From NCBI GenBank assembly GCA_947470895.1, contig CANIVF010000004.1, forward strand, positions 1 through 64,000: 64,000 nt of DNA. Direction: 5' to 3'. Position 1 is the first letter of the stretch. Each line of letters starts with the position of its first letter. The DNA is from Bacteroidota bacterium (GTDB lineage Bacteria > Bacteroidota > Bacteroidia > Cytophagales > Cyclobacteriaceae). Shown here one piece after another: positions 9,308 to 18,156 of this stretch. The notes under the pieces were generated by a model. It saw only the letters and a program-made list of their open reading frames with translations. It was not told the DNA's origin and ran no database searches. The position numbers were made by a program, and so were the translations under genes.

Positions 9308-9524
9308 GATCAAAACACTAGGTGTGATTGGTGCAGCCACCACCATGGGGCAAGGCATCGCTATTTCGTGTGCCTTGGCGGGCTACAACACACTACTTTT
9401 TGATATCGATGTGGGACTCAGAGCGATGGCGCTGCAACTAATTCAACAACCGATCCAAAAGAAAAAATTTGAACAGGGATTTTTGGGCAGAAAAGCAGGA
9501 AAGGGATTTTATGATTATAAATAG
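9300..9524 (+). pseudogene. Internally deleted 3-hydroxyacyl-CoA dehydrogenase relic
   Basis: This 74-residue frame joins the two ends of a 3-hydroxyacyl-CoA dehydrogenase (normally about 280-320 residues). Residues 1-47 match the NAD-binding start (IKTLGVIGAATTMGQGIAIS, then GYNTLLFDID). The end, FLGRKAGKGFYDYK, is the well-known C-terminal motif. Everything between, including the catalytic His-Glu region, is missing, yet the frame is intact. The glycine loop also has one residue more than the usual GAGTMG. It overlaps the DegT stop. ATG 9297 is an equally possible start. I infer it cannot be an active dehydrogenase. Confidence 0.8.
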
Positions 9525-9601
9525 CTCTGAGTTTTGAGCTGCAAGCCATAATTTTTTTTGGTTATAGACGGCCAATCATGGTCACTACAAATTGAAATGA
9601 T

Positions 9602-10039
9602 ATGAAGATTGGAAATAGTAAGGTTTTGGTTTTGATAGTTTTTATCTCAGCGTGCAGTCCTCAACGGTCTGACGACCCTGTTCCCTTTTTTCCATTCCTC
9701 GATATTGTCATCAATCTGAATTTTCCTGAATTCATTTCTCTGCGATCAGATGGTGGTTATGTTCAGGTTAATGGTGGTGTACGGGGAATTATTGTTTACA
9801 GAGCGAATTCGTCAACCTACTTGGCCTATGAACGCAACTGCTCATTTCGCCCCAACGAGGCATGTGCCACAGTCAATATTCACACTTCAGGATTATTTAT
9901 GATCGACCCTTGCTGCAATTCGAACTTCAATTTTTCAGATGGCAATCCATCCGGAGGACCAGCATGGAGGCCGTTGGCTCAGTATCGCACCCAACTTTCC
10001 GGCCTCACGCTTACGATCAGTAGCGAAGTAATTAATTAA
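9602..10039 (+). CDS. Rieske-fold-like lipoprotein lacking the usual Fe-S ligands
   Basis: A 145-residue predicted lipoprotein: the signal LVLIVFISAC places the lipidated cysteine at residue 18. The mature part looks like the small Rieske-like lipoproteins of Bacteroidota, with GGVRGIIVYRANS, LAYERNCSFRPNEACATVNI, FMIDPCCNSNFNFSDG and PAWRPLAQYRT in the family order. Canonical Rieske proteins have CxH and CxxH. Here Cys80, Cys88 and Cys104-105 are present but the two histidines are not, so a [2Fe-2S] cluster is doubtful and disulfides are possible. The 3' end overlaps the permease on the other strand by 4 bp. Confidence 0.75.
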   Translation: MKIGNSKVLVLIVFISACSPQRSDDPVPFFPFLDIVINLNFPEFISLRSDGGYVQVNGGVRGIIVYRANSSTYLAYERNCSFRPNEACATVNIHTSGLFMIDPCCNSNFNFSDGNPSGGPAWRPLAQYRTQLSGLTLTISSEVIN

Positions 10040-11496
10040 TTATCGTTATTAATTCCCTTTCTCAGGTTGCTGTTTTTCTTGCTGTAGAGGAAATAGATAA
10101 ATAATCCCACCACCATCCAAACCAAGGCAGAGATCAGAGTTTCTTTGCCCAGGGAGACAATCATTCCCGAACATACTATGATGCCGAGAATTGGAATCAG
10201 CGGAACTAGTGGTGTTTTGAAAGGCCTAACTGCCTCAGGATTTTTCACACGCATTACCCAAATGCCTACACATACCAGCACGAAGGCGAACAAAGTTCCG
10301 AAGCTCGTAAGGTCACCGGCAACACTGCCAGGAACAAAGCCCGCAAAGGCGCCTACAAAAATTAATAAAAGCCAGTTTGCTTTAAACGGAGTGCGGAACT
10401 TAGGGTGTAATTCTGAAAATACTTTTGGCACAAGACCATCCTTCGACATAGAATAAAACACACGGGATTGGCCCATGAGCATAACCAATATAACCGAGGA
10501 GAATCCTGCTAAAATAGCAACGGTAATCAATTTAGCCAGCCAGCCATAGCCGTGCATGTAGGTTTGAATAGCGTAGGCTACAGATGCTTCTTTGCCTGCT
10601 GTTTTAAACTCTTCCCAATTGGCAACACCGGTTAAAACATAAGAGAATAAAACATATAGAATGGTACAAATCACCAGCGATCCTAAAATACCTATTGGCA
10701 TATCGCGCTTTGGATTTTTTGCTTCCTGAGCGGCCGTTGATACAGCGTCAAAACCAATGAAGGCAAAGAATACGATGCCTGCGCCACCGAGAACGCCACC
10801 CCATCCGTGTGTATTCCAATCTTCATGACCGGGCATGGTTTCGGGAATCATAAACGGAGTATAGTTTGCCTCGTTGATAAATCCCCAGCCAAGAGCAATA
10901 AACAAGAGAACGATAGCCACCTTTATAAAAACGATAATAGCATTTAGGTTGGCAGATTCTTTTGTTCCTTTGATTAAGATCATCGTGAGAATTACCAAAA
11001 TGAATAAAGCCGGAAAATTAATAATACCACTTACTCCATTCAACGAAGTTTCGAACGGTGAGTGTGACCATTGATAGGGTATGGCACCCCCCAGGAGATT
11101 GTTTAGGTATTCGCTCCATGCAATGGACACCGTGGCTGATGCAAGCGCATATTCCAGTACAAGTGCCCATCCAATGATCCAGGCCATAAACTCACCCATA
11201 GTTACATATGCGTAGGCATAAGCACTTCCAGCAATAGGAATCATCGAGGCGAACTCGGCATAGCATAATCCTGCAAAGGCACAACCGATCGCTGCAATAA
11301 TGAATGAAACCACTACGGCTGGACCTGCGGCCTCACCGGCAGCAGCAGCCGTGCGAACAAAAAGACCGGCTCCTATGATGGCACCTATGCCTAAGGCAAT
11401 CAGGTTTCCAACGCCAAGTGTGCGCTTTAGTCCTGTGTCAGAATCTCCGGCACCCGCCATCAATTGTTCGAGGGGTTTTTTAATGAATAAGCTCAT
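10036..11496 (-). CDS. APC-superfamily cationic amino-acid permease
   Basis: A 486-residue inner-membrane transporter with about 12 helices, resembling the CAT/YfnA branch of the APC superfamily that imports amino acids with protons. The first helix holds LGVGNLIALGIGAIIGAGLF, the unwound substrate-binding helix of the fold, followed by GPAVVVSFIIAAIGCAFAGL and AEFASMIPIAGSAYAYAY. Later helices include FFAFIGFDAVSTAAQEAKNP, also typical. The substrate cannot be read. It is a lone gene, convergent with the Rieske-like lipoprotein with a 4-bp overlap of stops and followed on the other side by an intergenic gap before the anti-sigma gene. Confidence 0.93.
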   Translation of the reverse strand: MSLFIKKPLEQLMAGAGDSDTGLKRTLGVGNLIALGIGAIIGAGLFVRTAAAAGEAAGPAVVVSFIIAAIGCAFAGLCYAEFASMIPIAGSAYAYAYVTMGEFMAWIIGWALVLEYALASATVSIAWSEYLNNLLGGAIPYQWSHSPFETSLNGVSGIINFPALFILVILTMILIKGTKESANLNAIIVFIKVAIVLLFIALGWGFINEANYTPFMIPETMPGHEDWNTHGWGGVLGGAGIVFFAFIGFDAVSTAAQEAKNPKRDMPIGILGSLVICTILYVLFSYVLTGVANWEEFKTAGKEASVAYAIQTYMHGYGWLAKLITVAILAGFSSVILVMLMGQSRVFYSMSKDGLVPKVFSELHPKFRTPFKANWLLLIFVGAFAGFVPGSVAGDLTSFGTLFAFVLVCVGIWVMRVKNPEAVRPFKTPLVPLIPILGIIVCSGMIVSLGKETLISALVWMVVGLFIYFLYSKKNSNLRKGINNDN

Positions 11497-11608
11497 GCGA
11501 TCAGGTTAAATTGGAATTAAAGAATTCCCTAAAAGTAAAAAGAATAATGAATTGCAGAAGTATATTGTCTGACCGCTCGCATAATTTCAGCGAGGTAGTT
11601 TTGCCAGC

Positions 11609-12886
11609 CTAATCAGGCAAAGCGAATTTGACTCGAACCCGAACCTCACTTTCAACCGGCACACTGTCCTCAGTGGTGGGCGACCATTTTGGACCTTCTT
11701 TAACTAAGCGAATGACTTCTTGTTCACATCCATAACCAAGACCTTTCACTACACTAAATTCGTCCAGGCTACCATTTGTTTTTACAGTGAAGCTTATGGT
11801 TACTCTACCTTTGACTTTATTTTCCAATGCTTGCCTGGGATAAACCAAACCGGTTTTTAAATACTTATCGTAAGCTTTTTTTCCCCCAGCTGGTTCGGCC
11901 AATTTAATGACAGGTTCCCGAGCTTCATCGTTGGTGTAAGGGCTATATCCGGTAACGACCACTTCGCTGAGTTGTGAAGCGTCTGTTTGCAGATTTACAT
12001 TAATCTCACTTTGGTCTTTTGCATCAACTTCCTGCGTTTGTAGACCGATGAAAGAATAAATAAGTTTAGCGTCCCCAGCAGTTATCAATTTATAATTTCC
12101 GTTCATGTCAGTTACGGTACCTTGATTCGTTCCCTTTATCACCACGTTTACACCAGGAATAGGAGTATAGTCTTCGGCAGAAAGAACTTTCCCTTGAACA
12201 ACAAGCCTGTTTGGGTTGCTTTGCATCAAAGCTTTCTTTTCGTTTAAGGAAAACTGTTGGGTTTCCGTTTTTGATTTCAGGATTTTTTCTTCTGCGATTG
12301 CCACTTTCTCACTCTCTATCAACGCAAGTGTTAGTTCTTTTCGCGAAATACTATCTTTAATTGGCCCTTCGTTTAATGAAGGGTTACCAACGGGTTGTAG
12401 AGAGGTTATATCCTTCTTATTGATTTCATCGCGTTCATTTGTCAAAGCTGATTTCTGTTTTCCACGATCACTAGATTGCTGATCGATGGTTGGTTTATTT
12501 TTTTCTGACTGTTGTTGTACAGATTCATCGATCGATTCAGTTAGTTGCTGTTTCCCTTCAGGAATTTCTTGTTTCTGCAAGGCTAAATCCTGATTCAGAT
12601 CTCTTTCAAATAGGCGTGTGATGGCGAAGTATGAAAGTATAATCAAAGCCACTGATGCGGCAATGCGCAATGGCCATAGCCAGATCTTCTTTTTTATTTT
12701 TTGTTGAAGTCTTTTATGAATGTCAGCCAGATCATCTGAAAATTCCTGCGATGAGACGAGCGATGATCCCTCGAGTGCTTCGGCCAGAAAAGGATCCTGC
12801 AATGCCCTTTTCTCAAACGCATGCTCTTCCTCAGGGGTCATTTCACCTCGGTGGTATCGTTTAATATCGTTTTCCCAATCAATCAT
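11609..12886 (-). CDS. Anti-sigma-like protein with carboxypeptidase-D-like and TonB C-terminal domains
   Basis: A 425-residue hybrid. Residues 1-65 are acidic and helical with YHRGEMTPEEEHAFEKR, as in the cytoplasmic anti-sigma domains that bind ECF factors. Residues 71-90 form one membrane helix. A Gln/Lys-rich linker (95-225) precedes a carboxypeptidase-D regulatory-like module (about 228-303; IPGVNVVIKGTNQGTVTD) that ends in LSEVVVTGYSPY. Residues 346-425 are a TonB/energy-transducer C-terminal domain (YPRQALENKVKGRVTISFTV). The start overlaps the sigma gene by 8 bp, which supports a sigma/anti-sigma pair. How the periplasmic TonB part controls sigma is unknown. Confidence 0.88.
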   Translation of the reverse strand: MIDWENDIKRYHRGEMTPEEEHAFEKRALQDPFLAEALEGSSLVSSQEFSDDLADIHKRLQQKIKKKIWLWPLRIAASVALIILSYFAITRLFERDLNQDLALQKQEIPEGKQQLTESIDESVQQQSEKNKPTIDQQSSDRGKQKSALTNERDEINKKDITSLQPVGNPSLNEGPIKDSISRKELTLALIESEKVAIAEEKILKSKTETQQFSLNEKKALMQSNPNRLVVQGKVLSAEDYTPIPGVNVVIKGTNQGTVTDMNGNYKLITAGDAKLIYSFIGLQTQEVDAKDQSEINVNLQTDASQLSEVVVTGYSPYTNDEAREPVIKLAEPAGGKKAYDKYLKTGLVYPRQALENKVKGRVTISFTVKTNGSLDEFSVVKGLGYGCEQEVIRLVKEGPKWSPTTEDSVPVESEVRVRVKFALPD

Positions 12887-13415
12887 TACGCTTCATACAA
12901 TTTTTTAAATTTCGTTTTCCGTTCTGAATATAGCTTTTTACCTGGTTCAAATCGAAGCCAGTGTGTTGTGTAATGTCTTTGTAACACTTTTCCTGAAGAT
13001 AAAAGAGTTGCACGCATTGCTTTTGCTCTTCAATCAATTTTTCGATGCATTTTTCTAATTGGGCTAAATTTTCCTCCAATTCAATATCATTTTCCTGATG
13101 CAACAAAAGACTATTTTCCATAAGGGAGGAAGATAATTCTTCCGTTAATTTACCTTTTGCGGCCCTGATCTGCATCAGGCAGTGATTTCGGGTAGTTACA
13201 TAAAGCCAGCTTTTAAAGTTTTCTACATCATGTGTTTTTAGAGTCGTGGAAAGTTTTTCAAAGAGTTGCATCACGGCATCTTTAGCATCATCCCGATCGC
13301 GGAAGTACTTGAGGCAAACGCCATACATCAACGACTGATAGCGCGAAAACAGTTCACCCAAAGGAGTGAGCTCTCCGGTGGTCTTGTAGCGAATAATTAA
13401 TTCCTGGTCAGTCAC
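12879..13415 (-). CDS. ECF-type RNA polymerase sigma factor
   Basis: A 178-residue sigma-70 family protein with regions 2 and 4 only, as in ECF factors. Region 2 reads LFSRYQSLMYGVCLKYFRDR then DDAKDAVMQLFEKL, and region 4 is near EKCYKDITQHTGFDLNQVKS, the helix-turn-helix for the -35-like element. The start is GTG 13415, because no in-frame ATG lies upstream and the protein begins with the usual DQELIIRYK. It is translationally coupled to the anti-sigma/TonB gene by an 8-bp overlap and divergent from the VWA protein gene, which is a likely target. Confidence 0.93.
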   Translation of the reverse strand: MTDQELIIRYKTTGELTPLGELFSRYQSLMYGVCLKYFRDRDDAKDAVMQLFEKLSTTLKTHDVENFKSWLYVTTRNHCLMQIRAAKGKLTEELSSSLMENSLLLHQENDIELEENLAQLEKCIEKLIEEQKQCVQLFYLQEKCYKDITQHTGFDLNQVKSYIQNGKRNLKNCMKRND

Positions 13416-13509
13416 GATGTAAACAATCCCACAAGTTAATTTTTTTTAAATGTTTTTATGGAAATCCTGAAAGGAATGAATCATAGAGAAAAATTTAAAC
13501 ACCACACTT

Positions 13510-15363
13510 ATGAAAAAGATGTTCATGTTTATTGTTCTGGGGCTTTTTGTTTCAGGCGTATCGCTTTCGCAGGATCGAACGATCACGGGAAAAGTAACTG
13601 ATGCGGACGATGGCAATGTATTGCCGGGCGTAAATGTTTTAGTGAAAGGAACGTTAATTGGTACGGTGACTCATTCCAATGGATTTTATTCCATACTAGT
13701 GCCCGAAAATCAGGCCACGTTAATTTTTTCTTTTGTTGGATTTGTAACACGAGAAGTTACCATCGGCACTTCAAGCATACACGATGTATCCATGAGCATG
13801 GATGTAGCTCAATTGAGTGAGGTGGTTGTTACCTCTTATGGAATGCAAGGTAAGGTATCAGGTATTAGGATTAGAGGAAATTCCTCAACCAGGAGAGGAG
13901 TAAAATCTGCTCCTGTAGTGGGCAATTCAAACCAACTAAGCTATCCTACAGAAGAATATAAAGGTATCCAAGAGAATGGTTTTCATGATACAAGAAAAAC
14001 TCCGCTCTCTACTTTTTCTATTGATGTGGATGCGGCTTCTTATAGTAATGTGAGAAGATTTCTTACACAAGGCCAGCGCCCTCCTGCAGATGCCGTTCGC
14101 ATCGAAGAGATGATTAACTACTTTGAATACGACTATGCACAACCAACGGGAGAAGATCCTTTTTCCATCAATACTGAAATCTCAATAGCCCCCTGGAATA
14201 GCAAACACAAATTAGTACACATTGGCCTTCAGGGCAGGAACATACCTCAGGAGAATCTGCCCGCAACAAACCTGGTATTCTTAATTGATGTTTCTGGTTC
14301 CATGGCCGATCCAAACAAATTGCCTTTGTTAAAATCATCATTTCAGTTGTTGGTACAGCAGCTTCGTGAGCAGGATCGAGTAGCTATTGTGGTTTATGCA
14401 GGTGCTGCAGGTTTGGTTTTGCCATCTACTTCAGGTGCGGATAAGAAGATCATTATTGATGCGTTACAAAATCTGGAAGCAGGAGGTTCAACGGCAGGGG
14501 GTGCTGGTATAAAACTGGCTTATTCGATGGCAAAACAAAATTTTTTGGAGCATGGGAACAATCGGGTTGTGTTGGCTACTGATGGGGACTTTAATGTGGG
14601 TGAATCAAGTGATCACGATATGGAGCGTTTGATCGAGCAAAAGAGAAAAGAAGGTATTTTTCTTACTGTCTTAGGATTTGGGATGGGCAACTACAAAGAT
14701 TCAAAAATGGAAACATTAGCCGATAAGGGTAATGGAAACTACTTCTATATTGACTCTATGCTAGAGGCACAGAAGGCTTTAGTGACTGAGTTTGGTGGCA
14801 CCTTATTCACCATTGCAAAAGATGTAAAACTTCAGATTGAATTTAATCCTGCCAAAGTGAAGTCATATCGGTTGATAGGATATGAAAACCGTTTGTTGGA
14901 TGATGAGGATTTTAATGATGATCAGAAAGATGCCGGAGAGTTGGGTTCGGGCCATTCGGTCACCGCACTTTATGAAATTATACCAACGGGCGTTCATAGC
15001 GAGTTTTTAAAGGTGGACGAGTTTAAATATCAAAAATTGAGCAACACCGAATTGGCCACGCATACCGATGAAGTGATGACCGTAAAGTTCCGTTACAAAA
15101 AGCCTGACGGCAATGTGAGTAAATTACTTGTGCATCCGATGATGGACGAAAATATCAGTTTGTCAAAAACCTCTGATAATTTCAGATGGTCAGCGTCTGT
15201 GGCCGCTGTTGGAATGCTTCTTCGCGATTCTGAATATGTAAAAGACTTTTCTTTTCAGGAAGCTATTCAGTTGGCACAAAGCTCCCGTGGGACCGATTTA
15301 AATGGCTATCGAATAGAGTTTATTACTATGATAAAATCAAGTAGTGCGCTGGCAGCCAAATAA
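13510..15363 (+). CDS. Exported VWA-domain protein with carboxypeptidase-D-like module (YfbK-like)
   Basis: A 617-residue protein with a signal peptide (cleavage likely after SLS, leaving Gln21). Residues 23-110 form a carboxypeptidase-D-like module (LPGVNVLVKGTLIGTVTHSN) ending in LSEVVVTSYG. The middle carries the YfbK-type segment TFSIDVDAASYSNVRRFL and then a von Willebrand A domain whose metal site is IDVSGSM (259-265). The C-terminal part matches the DUF3520 region (EFNPAKVKSYRLIGYENR). It is divergent from the sigma gene (95 bp apart) and shares its N-terminal module with the anti-sigma/TonB protein. Function is unknown; an envelope sensing or binding role is an inference. Confidence 0.9.
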   Translation: MKKMFMFIVLGLFVSGVSLSQDRTITGKVTDADDGNVLPGVNVLVKGTLIGTVTHSNGFYSILVPENQATLIFSFVGFVTREVTIGTSSIHDVSMSMDVAQLSEVVVTSYGMQGKVSGIRIRGNSSTRRGVKSAPVVGNSNQLSYPTEEYKGIQENGFHDTRKTPLSTFSIDVDAASYSNVRRFLTQGQRPPADAVRIEEMINYFEYDYAQPTGEDPFSINTEISIAPWNSKHKLVHIGLQGRNIPQENLPATNLVFLIDVSGSMADPNKLPLLKSSFQLLVQQLREQDRVAIVVYAGAAGLVLPSTSGADKKIIIDALQNLEAGGSTAGGAGIKLAYSMAKQNFLEHGNNRVVLATDGDFNVGESSDHDMERLIEQKRKEGIFLTVLGFGMGNYKDSKMETLADKGNGNYFYIDSMLEAQKALVTEFGGTLFTIAKDVKLQIEFNPAKVKSYRLIGYENRLLDDEDFNDDQKDAGELGSGHSVTALYEIIPTGVHSEFLKVDEFKYQKLSNTELATHTDEVMTVKFRYKKPDGNVSKLLVHPMMDENISLSKTSDNFRWSASVAAVGMLLRDSEYVKDFSFQEAIQLAQSSRGTDLNGYRIEFITMIKSSSALAAK

Positions 15364-15485
15364 TGCACCCTGTTTCATCAAAGGAATGATCCGCATGGTA
15401 AAAAATGTTGGGTTTTTCTTTTAAAACTCATTTTTGGTAAGAAGTATAATTAAGCAGAAATTTGTGGTTGATTGAAAAAAACAGC

Positions 15486-17267
15486 ATGGTTAAGATCAGT
15501 GCAGTCATCATCACCTATAATGAAGAACGCAATATTGCTCGCTGTATTGATTCGATTGTTTCCGTAGTAGATGAAATTGTATTAATCGACTCATACTCTA
15601 CTGACCGAACCTGCGACATCGCATTGGAGAATGGCGCACGAGTAGTGAAGCATCCCTTTAAGAGCCACATTGATCAGAAAAATTATGCAGTAACCCAGGC
15701 TTCATTTGACATAGTTCTTTCGTTGGATGCCGATGAATATCTTTCGGAAGAGTTAACCAAGTCAATTCTTGCCGTTAAGGAGAGTTGGTTATTTGAAGCG
15801 TATCGGATGAATAGGCTCTCGAATTATGGGGGTAAATGGATACGTCATGGCAGCTGGTATCCCGATCAAAAAATAAGGTTGTGGAATAAACGAAAAGGAT
15901 TGTGGGGCGGAGAGAATCCGCATGATAAAGTGGTATTGAAAAGAGGTGTTAAGGCCATGCACCTTAAAGGTGATTTACTGCATCGTGCCTATGTGGATGC
16001 ATCAGAAACGTTATCCAAAATTCAGGGCTACTCCAACATATTTGCAGGAGAAAACGTAGGCAGAAGATCAAGTTCTGCTTTGCGCATCATGGCCCACACA
16101 TCCTTTGCTTTCCTTAAGAGCTACTTCCTTAAACGTGGATTGCTTGATGGCTTTGAAGGGTTAATGGTTGCCATGGCTGTTGCCAATCATGTTTTTTATA
16201 AATACGCCAAATTATACGAAGCCAATCACAAACAGGCTATTGGAAAACGACTGATTATAAGTAGAACCGATAACCTTGGTGATGTAATTCTTACGTTTCC
16301 TTTGGCGGGATATTTAAAATCAATGATACCGGATTTAAAGATCACGTTCATTGGAAAAAAATATACCCAGCCGATCATTGCCAATTGCGAGTTTGTCGAC
16401 CATTTTTTGGATAGAGAAGAAGTGCTTCAAGATCCTCATTTGCTCGCCATGGTAAGAGCAGATACCATCATATTTGTATATCCGGATAAGGAGCTAGCCA
16501 AAATGGCTAAGGCTGTGCAGATTAAGCGAAGAGTATCTACTGCACATCGATGGTATAACTGGCTTTATTGCAATCATTTGGTAGATTTTAGCCGATTTAA
16601 GTCAACTCTGCATGAAAGCCAATTAAACTTCAAGTTGCTGAAGCCATTTAAGCTGAATAGGGATTTAAGCGCCAGCGAGATGATTCCTTTTTATGGATTG
16701 AAGGATGCGGAGTTTGATTTTTCATCCTTGATCAGTAAGGGAAAATTTAATCTTATCATACATCCCAAGTCCAAGGGTCATGCACGAGAGTGGGATCTTG
16801 AAAATTACCTGCAGTTAATAAAAAGCTTGCCATCAGAAGAATTTTCAGTTTTCATTACAGGGTTAAAAGAGGAAGAGGATTTGATAAAAAAAGCTTTCCC
16901 TCAATTATTGGCTGCGCCAGGTATAACTAATCTTATGGGAAAGCTTAGCCTGCAAGAACTTAACGCTTTCATCAGGCAGGCCGATGGTTTGGTAGCCTCA
17001 AGCACAGGAGTATTACACCTTGCTTCGGCATTAGGTAAATATACGGTAGGGTTATTTCCTCCTATTAAACCCTTACATCCCGGACGATGGGGACCAGTGG
17101 GAAAAAACGCATCACACCTGGTCCATGATATTGAGTGCAATAGTTGCCGAGGTGGCGCACCCTGTTTGTGCATGAAAGCTATAACCGTGGATCAGGTTAA
17201 GCAGCGAGTTGATCAATTTTACAGTAAGAAATTTAAAAAAATGAAAACTGCAGTAAACAGTTTTTGA
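15486..17267 (+). CDS. GT2 glycosyltransferase fused to GT9 heptosyltransferase-like domain
   Basis: I chose ATG 15486, giving 593 residues beginning MVKISAVIITYNEERNI. A TTG at 15462 would add eight residues unlike the family. Residues 1 to about 245 are a WaaE/KdtX-like GT2 domain (VVDEIVLIDSYSTDRT, LSLDADEYLSEEL, RLWNKRKGLWGGENPHDKV). From about 250 on is a GT9 domain of the ADP-heptose LPS transferase group (RLIISRTDNLGDVILTFPLA, LIIHPKSKGHAREWDLENY, LVASSTGVLHLASALGKY). The two activities normally sit on separate proteins, so this may add two sugars of an LPS core. It begins a three-gene unit. Confidence 0.9.
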   Translation: MVKISAVIITYNEERNIARCIDSIVSVVDEIVLIDSYSTDRTCDIALENGARVVKHPFKSHIDQKNYAVTQASFDIVLSLDADEYLSEELTKSILAVKESWLFEAYRMNRLSNYGGKWIRHGSWYPDQKIRLWNKRKGLWGGENPHDKVVLKRGVKAMHLKGDLLHRAYVDASETLSKIQGYSNIFAGENVGRRSSSALRIMAHTSFAFLKSYFLKRGLLDGFEGLMVAMAVANHVFYKYAKLYEANHKQAIGKRLIISRTDNLGDVILTFPLAGYLKSMIPDLKITFIGKKYTQPIIANCEFVDHFLDREEVLQDPHLLAMVRADTIIFVYPDKELAKMAKAVQIKRRVSTAHRWYNWLYCNHLVDFSRFKSTLHESQLNFKLLKPFKLNRDLSASEMIPFYGLKDAEFDFSSLISKGKFNLIIHPKSKGHAREWDLENYLQLIKSLPSEEFSVFITGLKEEEDLIKKAFPQLLAAPGITNLMGKLSLQELNAFIRQADGLVASSTGVLHLASALGKYTVGLFPPIKPLHPGRWGPVGKNASHLVHDIECNSCRGGAPCLCMKAITVDQVKQRVDQFYSKKFKKMKTAVNSF

Positions 17268-17277
17268 AGGTTTTCAT

Positions 17278-18150
17278 ATGAAAGTCAGTGGTTTTACCAT
17301 CATTAGAAATGCGGTCAACAACGATTATCCCGTGGTGGAGGCGATCACCTCTGTATTGCCTGTTTGTGATGAGTTTGTGGTGGCCGTTGGCAAATCGGAT
17401 GATGCTACCCTTGAGCTCATACAAAATATTCCATCCGATAAAATACGAATCATTGAAACCGTGTGGGATGATACTCTTCGCGAAGGAGGAAGAACCTTTG
17501 CGTTAGAGACTGACAAAGCATTCCAGGCCATATCTACTGATTCAGACTGGTGTTTTTATATTCAGGCAGACGAGGTTTTGCATGAAAAATATTACGAAAT
17601 CGTTCGTGATGCCATGATTCGTTTCAAAGATGACAAATCAGTGGATGGCCTGTTGTTTAATTACAAACATTTTTACGGTTCCTATGATTATGTCGGAGAA
17701 TCCTGGCGGTGGTATAGGAGAGAGATCAGAGTGATCAAAAACAATAAGCATATTTTTTCCTACAAGGATGCGCAGGGTTTCAGAAAAAAACCAAACGTAA
17801 AGCTGTGGGTCAAATTAATTGACGCGTACATTTATCACTATGGGTGGGTCAAGGACCCTCGTCTTATGCAAAAGAAAATTAATAATTGGTATACGTTCTA
17901 TCGGAATGATTTATGGATAAATAATAACGTGGTTGCCGATCAGGAATTTGATTATGGAAATTCAAGTTCTTTAGAACGGTTTGAAGAAAGTCATCCCAAA
18001 GTAATGTTGCCACGTATTGAAAGAAAGAACTGGAAATTTGATCACGATATCTCACGAAAAAAATATTCAACCAAAGAGAAGGTTAAGAGATTGATTAGTT
18101 CTCTTATTGGTTATCGCATCGGTGAATACAAAAATTATAAGATCATTTAG
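17278..18150 (+). CDS. Glycosyltransferase family 2
   Basis: A 290-residue GT-A type enzyme. The start KVSGFTIIRNAVNNDYPVVE and the nucleotide-binding strand CDEFVVAVGKSDDATLELI fit a GT2 fold, with WCFYIQADEVLHEKYY in place of the usual DXD strand. The second half is rich in Trp and Tyr (YVGESWRWYRREIRV) and has a short basic C-terminus. It starts 10 bp after the GT2-GT9 fusion gene and ends 6 bp before the methyltransferase, so the three are probably one operon for a surface glycan. Donor and acceptor are unknown. Confidence 0.85.
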   Translation: MKVSGFTIIRNAVNNDYPVVEAITSVLPVCDEFVVAVGKSDDATLELIQNIPSDKIRIIETVWDDTLREGGRTFALETDKAFQAISTDSDWCFYIQADEVLHEKYYEIVRDAMIRFKDDKSVDGLLFNYKHFYGSYDYVGESWRWYRREIRVIKNNKHIFSYKDAQGFRKKPNVKLWVKLIDAYIYHYGWVKDPRLMQKKINNWYTFYRNDLWINNNVVADQEFDYGNSSSLERFEESHPKVMLPRIERKNWKFDHDISRKKYSTKEKVKRLISSLIGYRIGEYKNYKII

Positions 18151-18156
18151 AGAACC

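Noticed and set aside
10145-10456. A 103-codon + strand frame across the APC permease gene
   Set aside because: The - strand permease frame is complete with family motifs. The + strand frame reads as Pro/Thr/Lys-rich noise.
12940-12965. A GGTTCAAATCGA string resembling a tRNA T-arm
   Set aside because: It lies inside the sigma factor coding frame and no acceptor, D or anticodon arms surround it.
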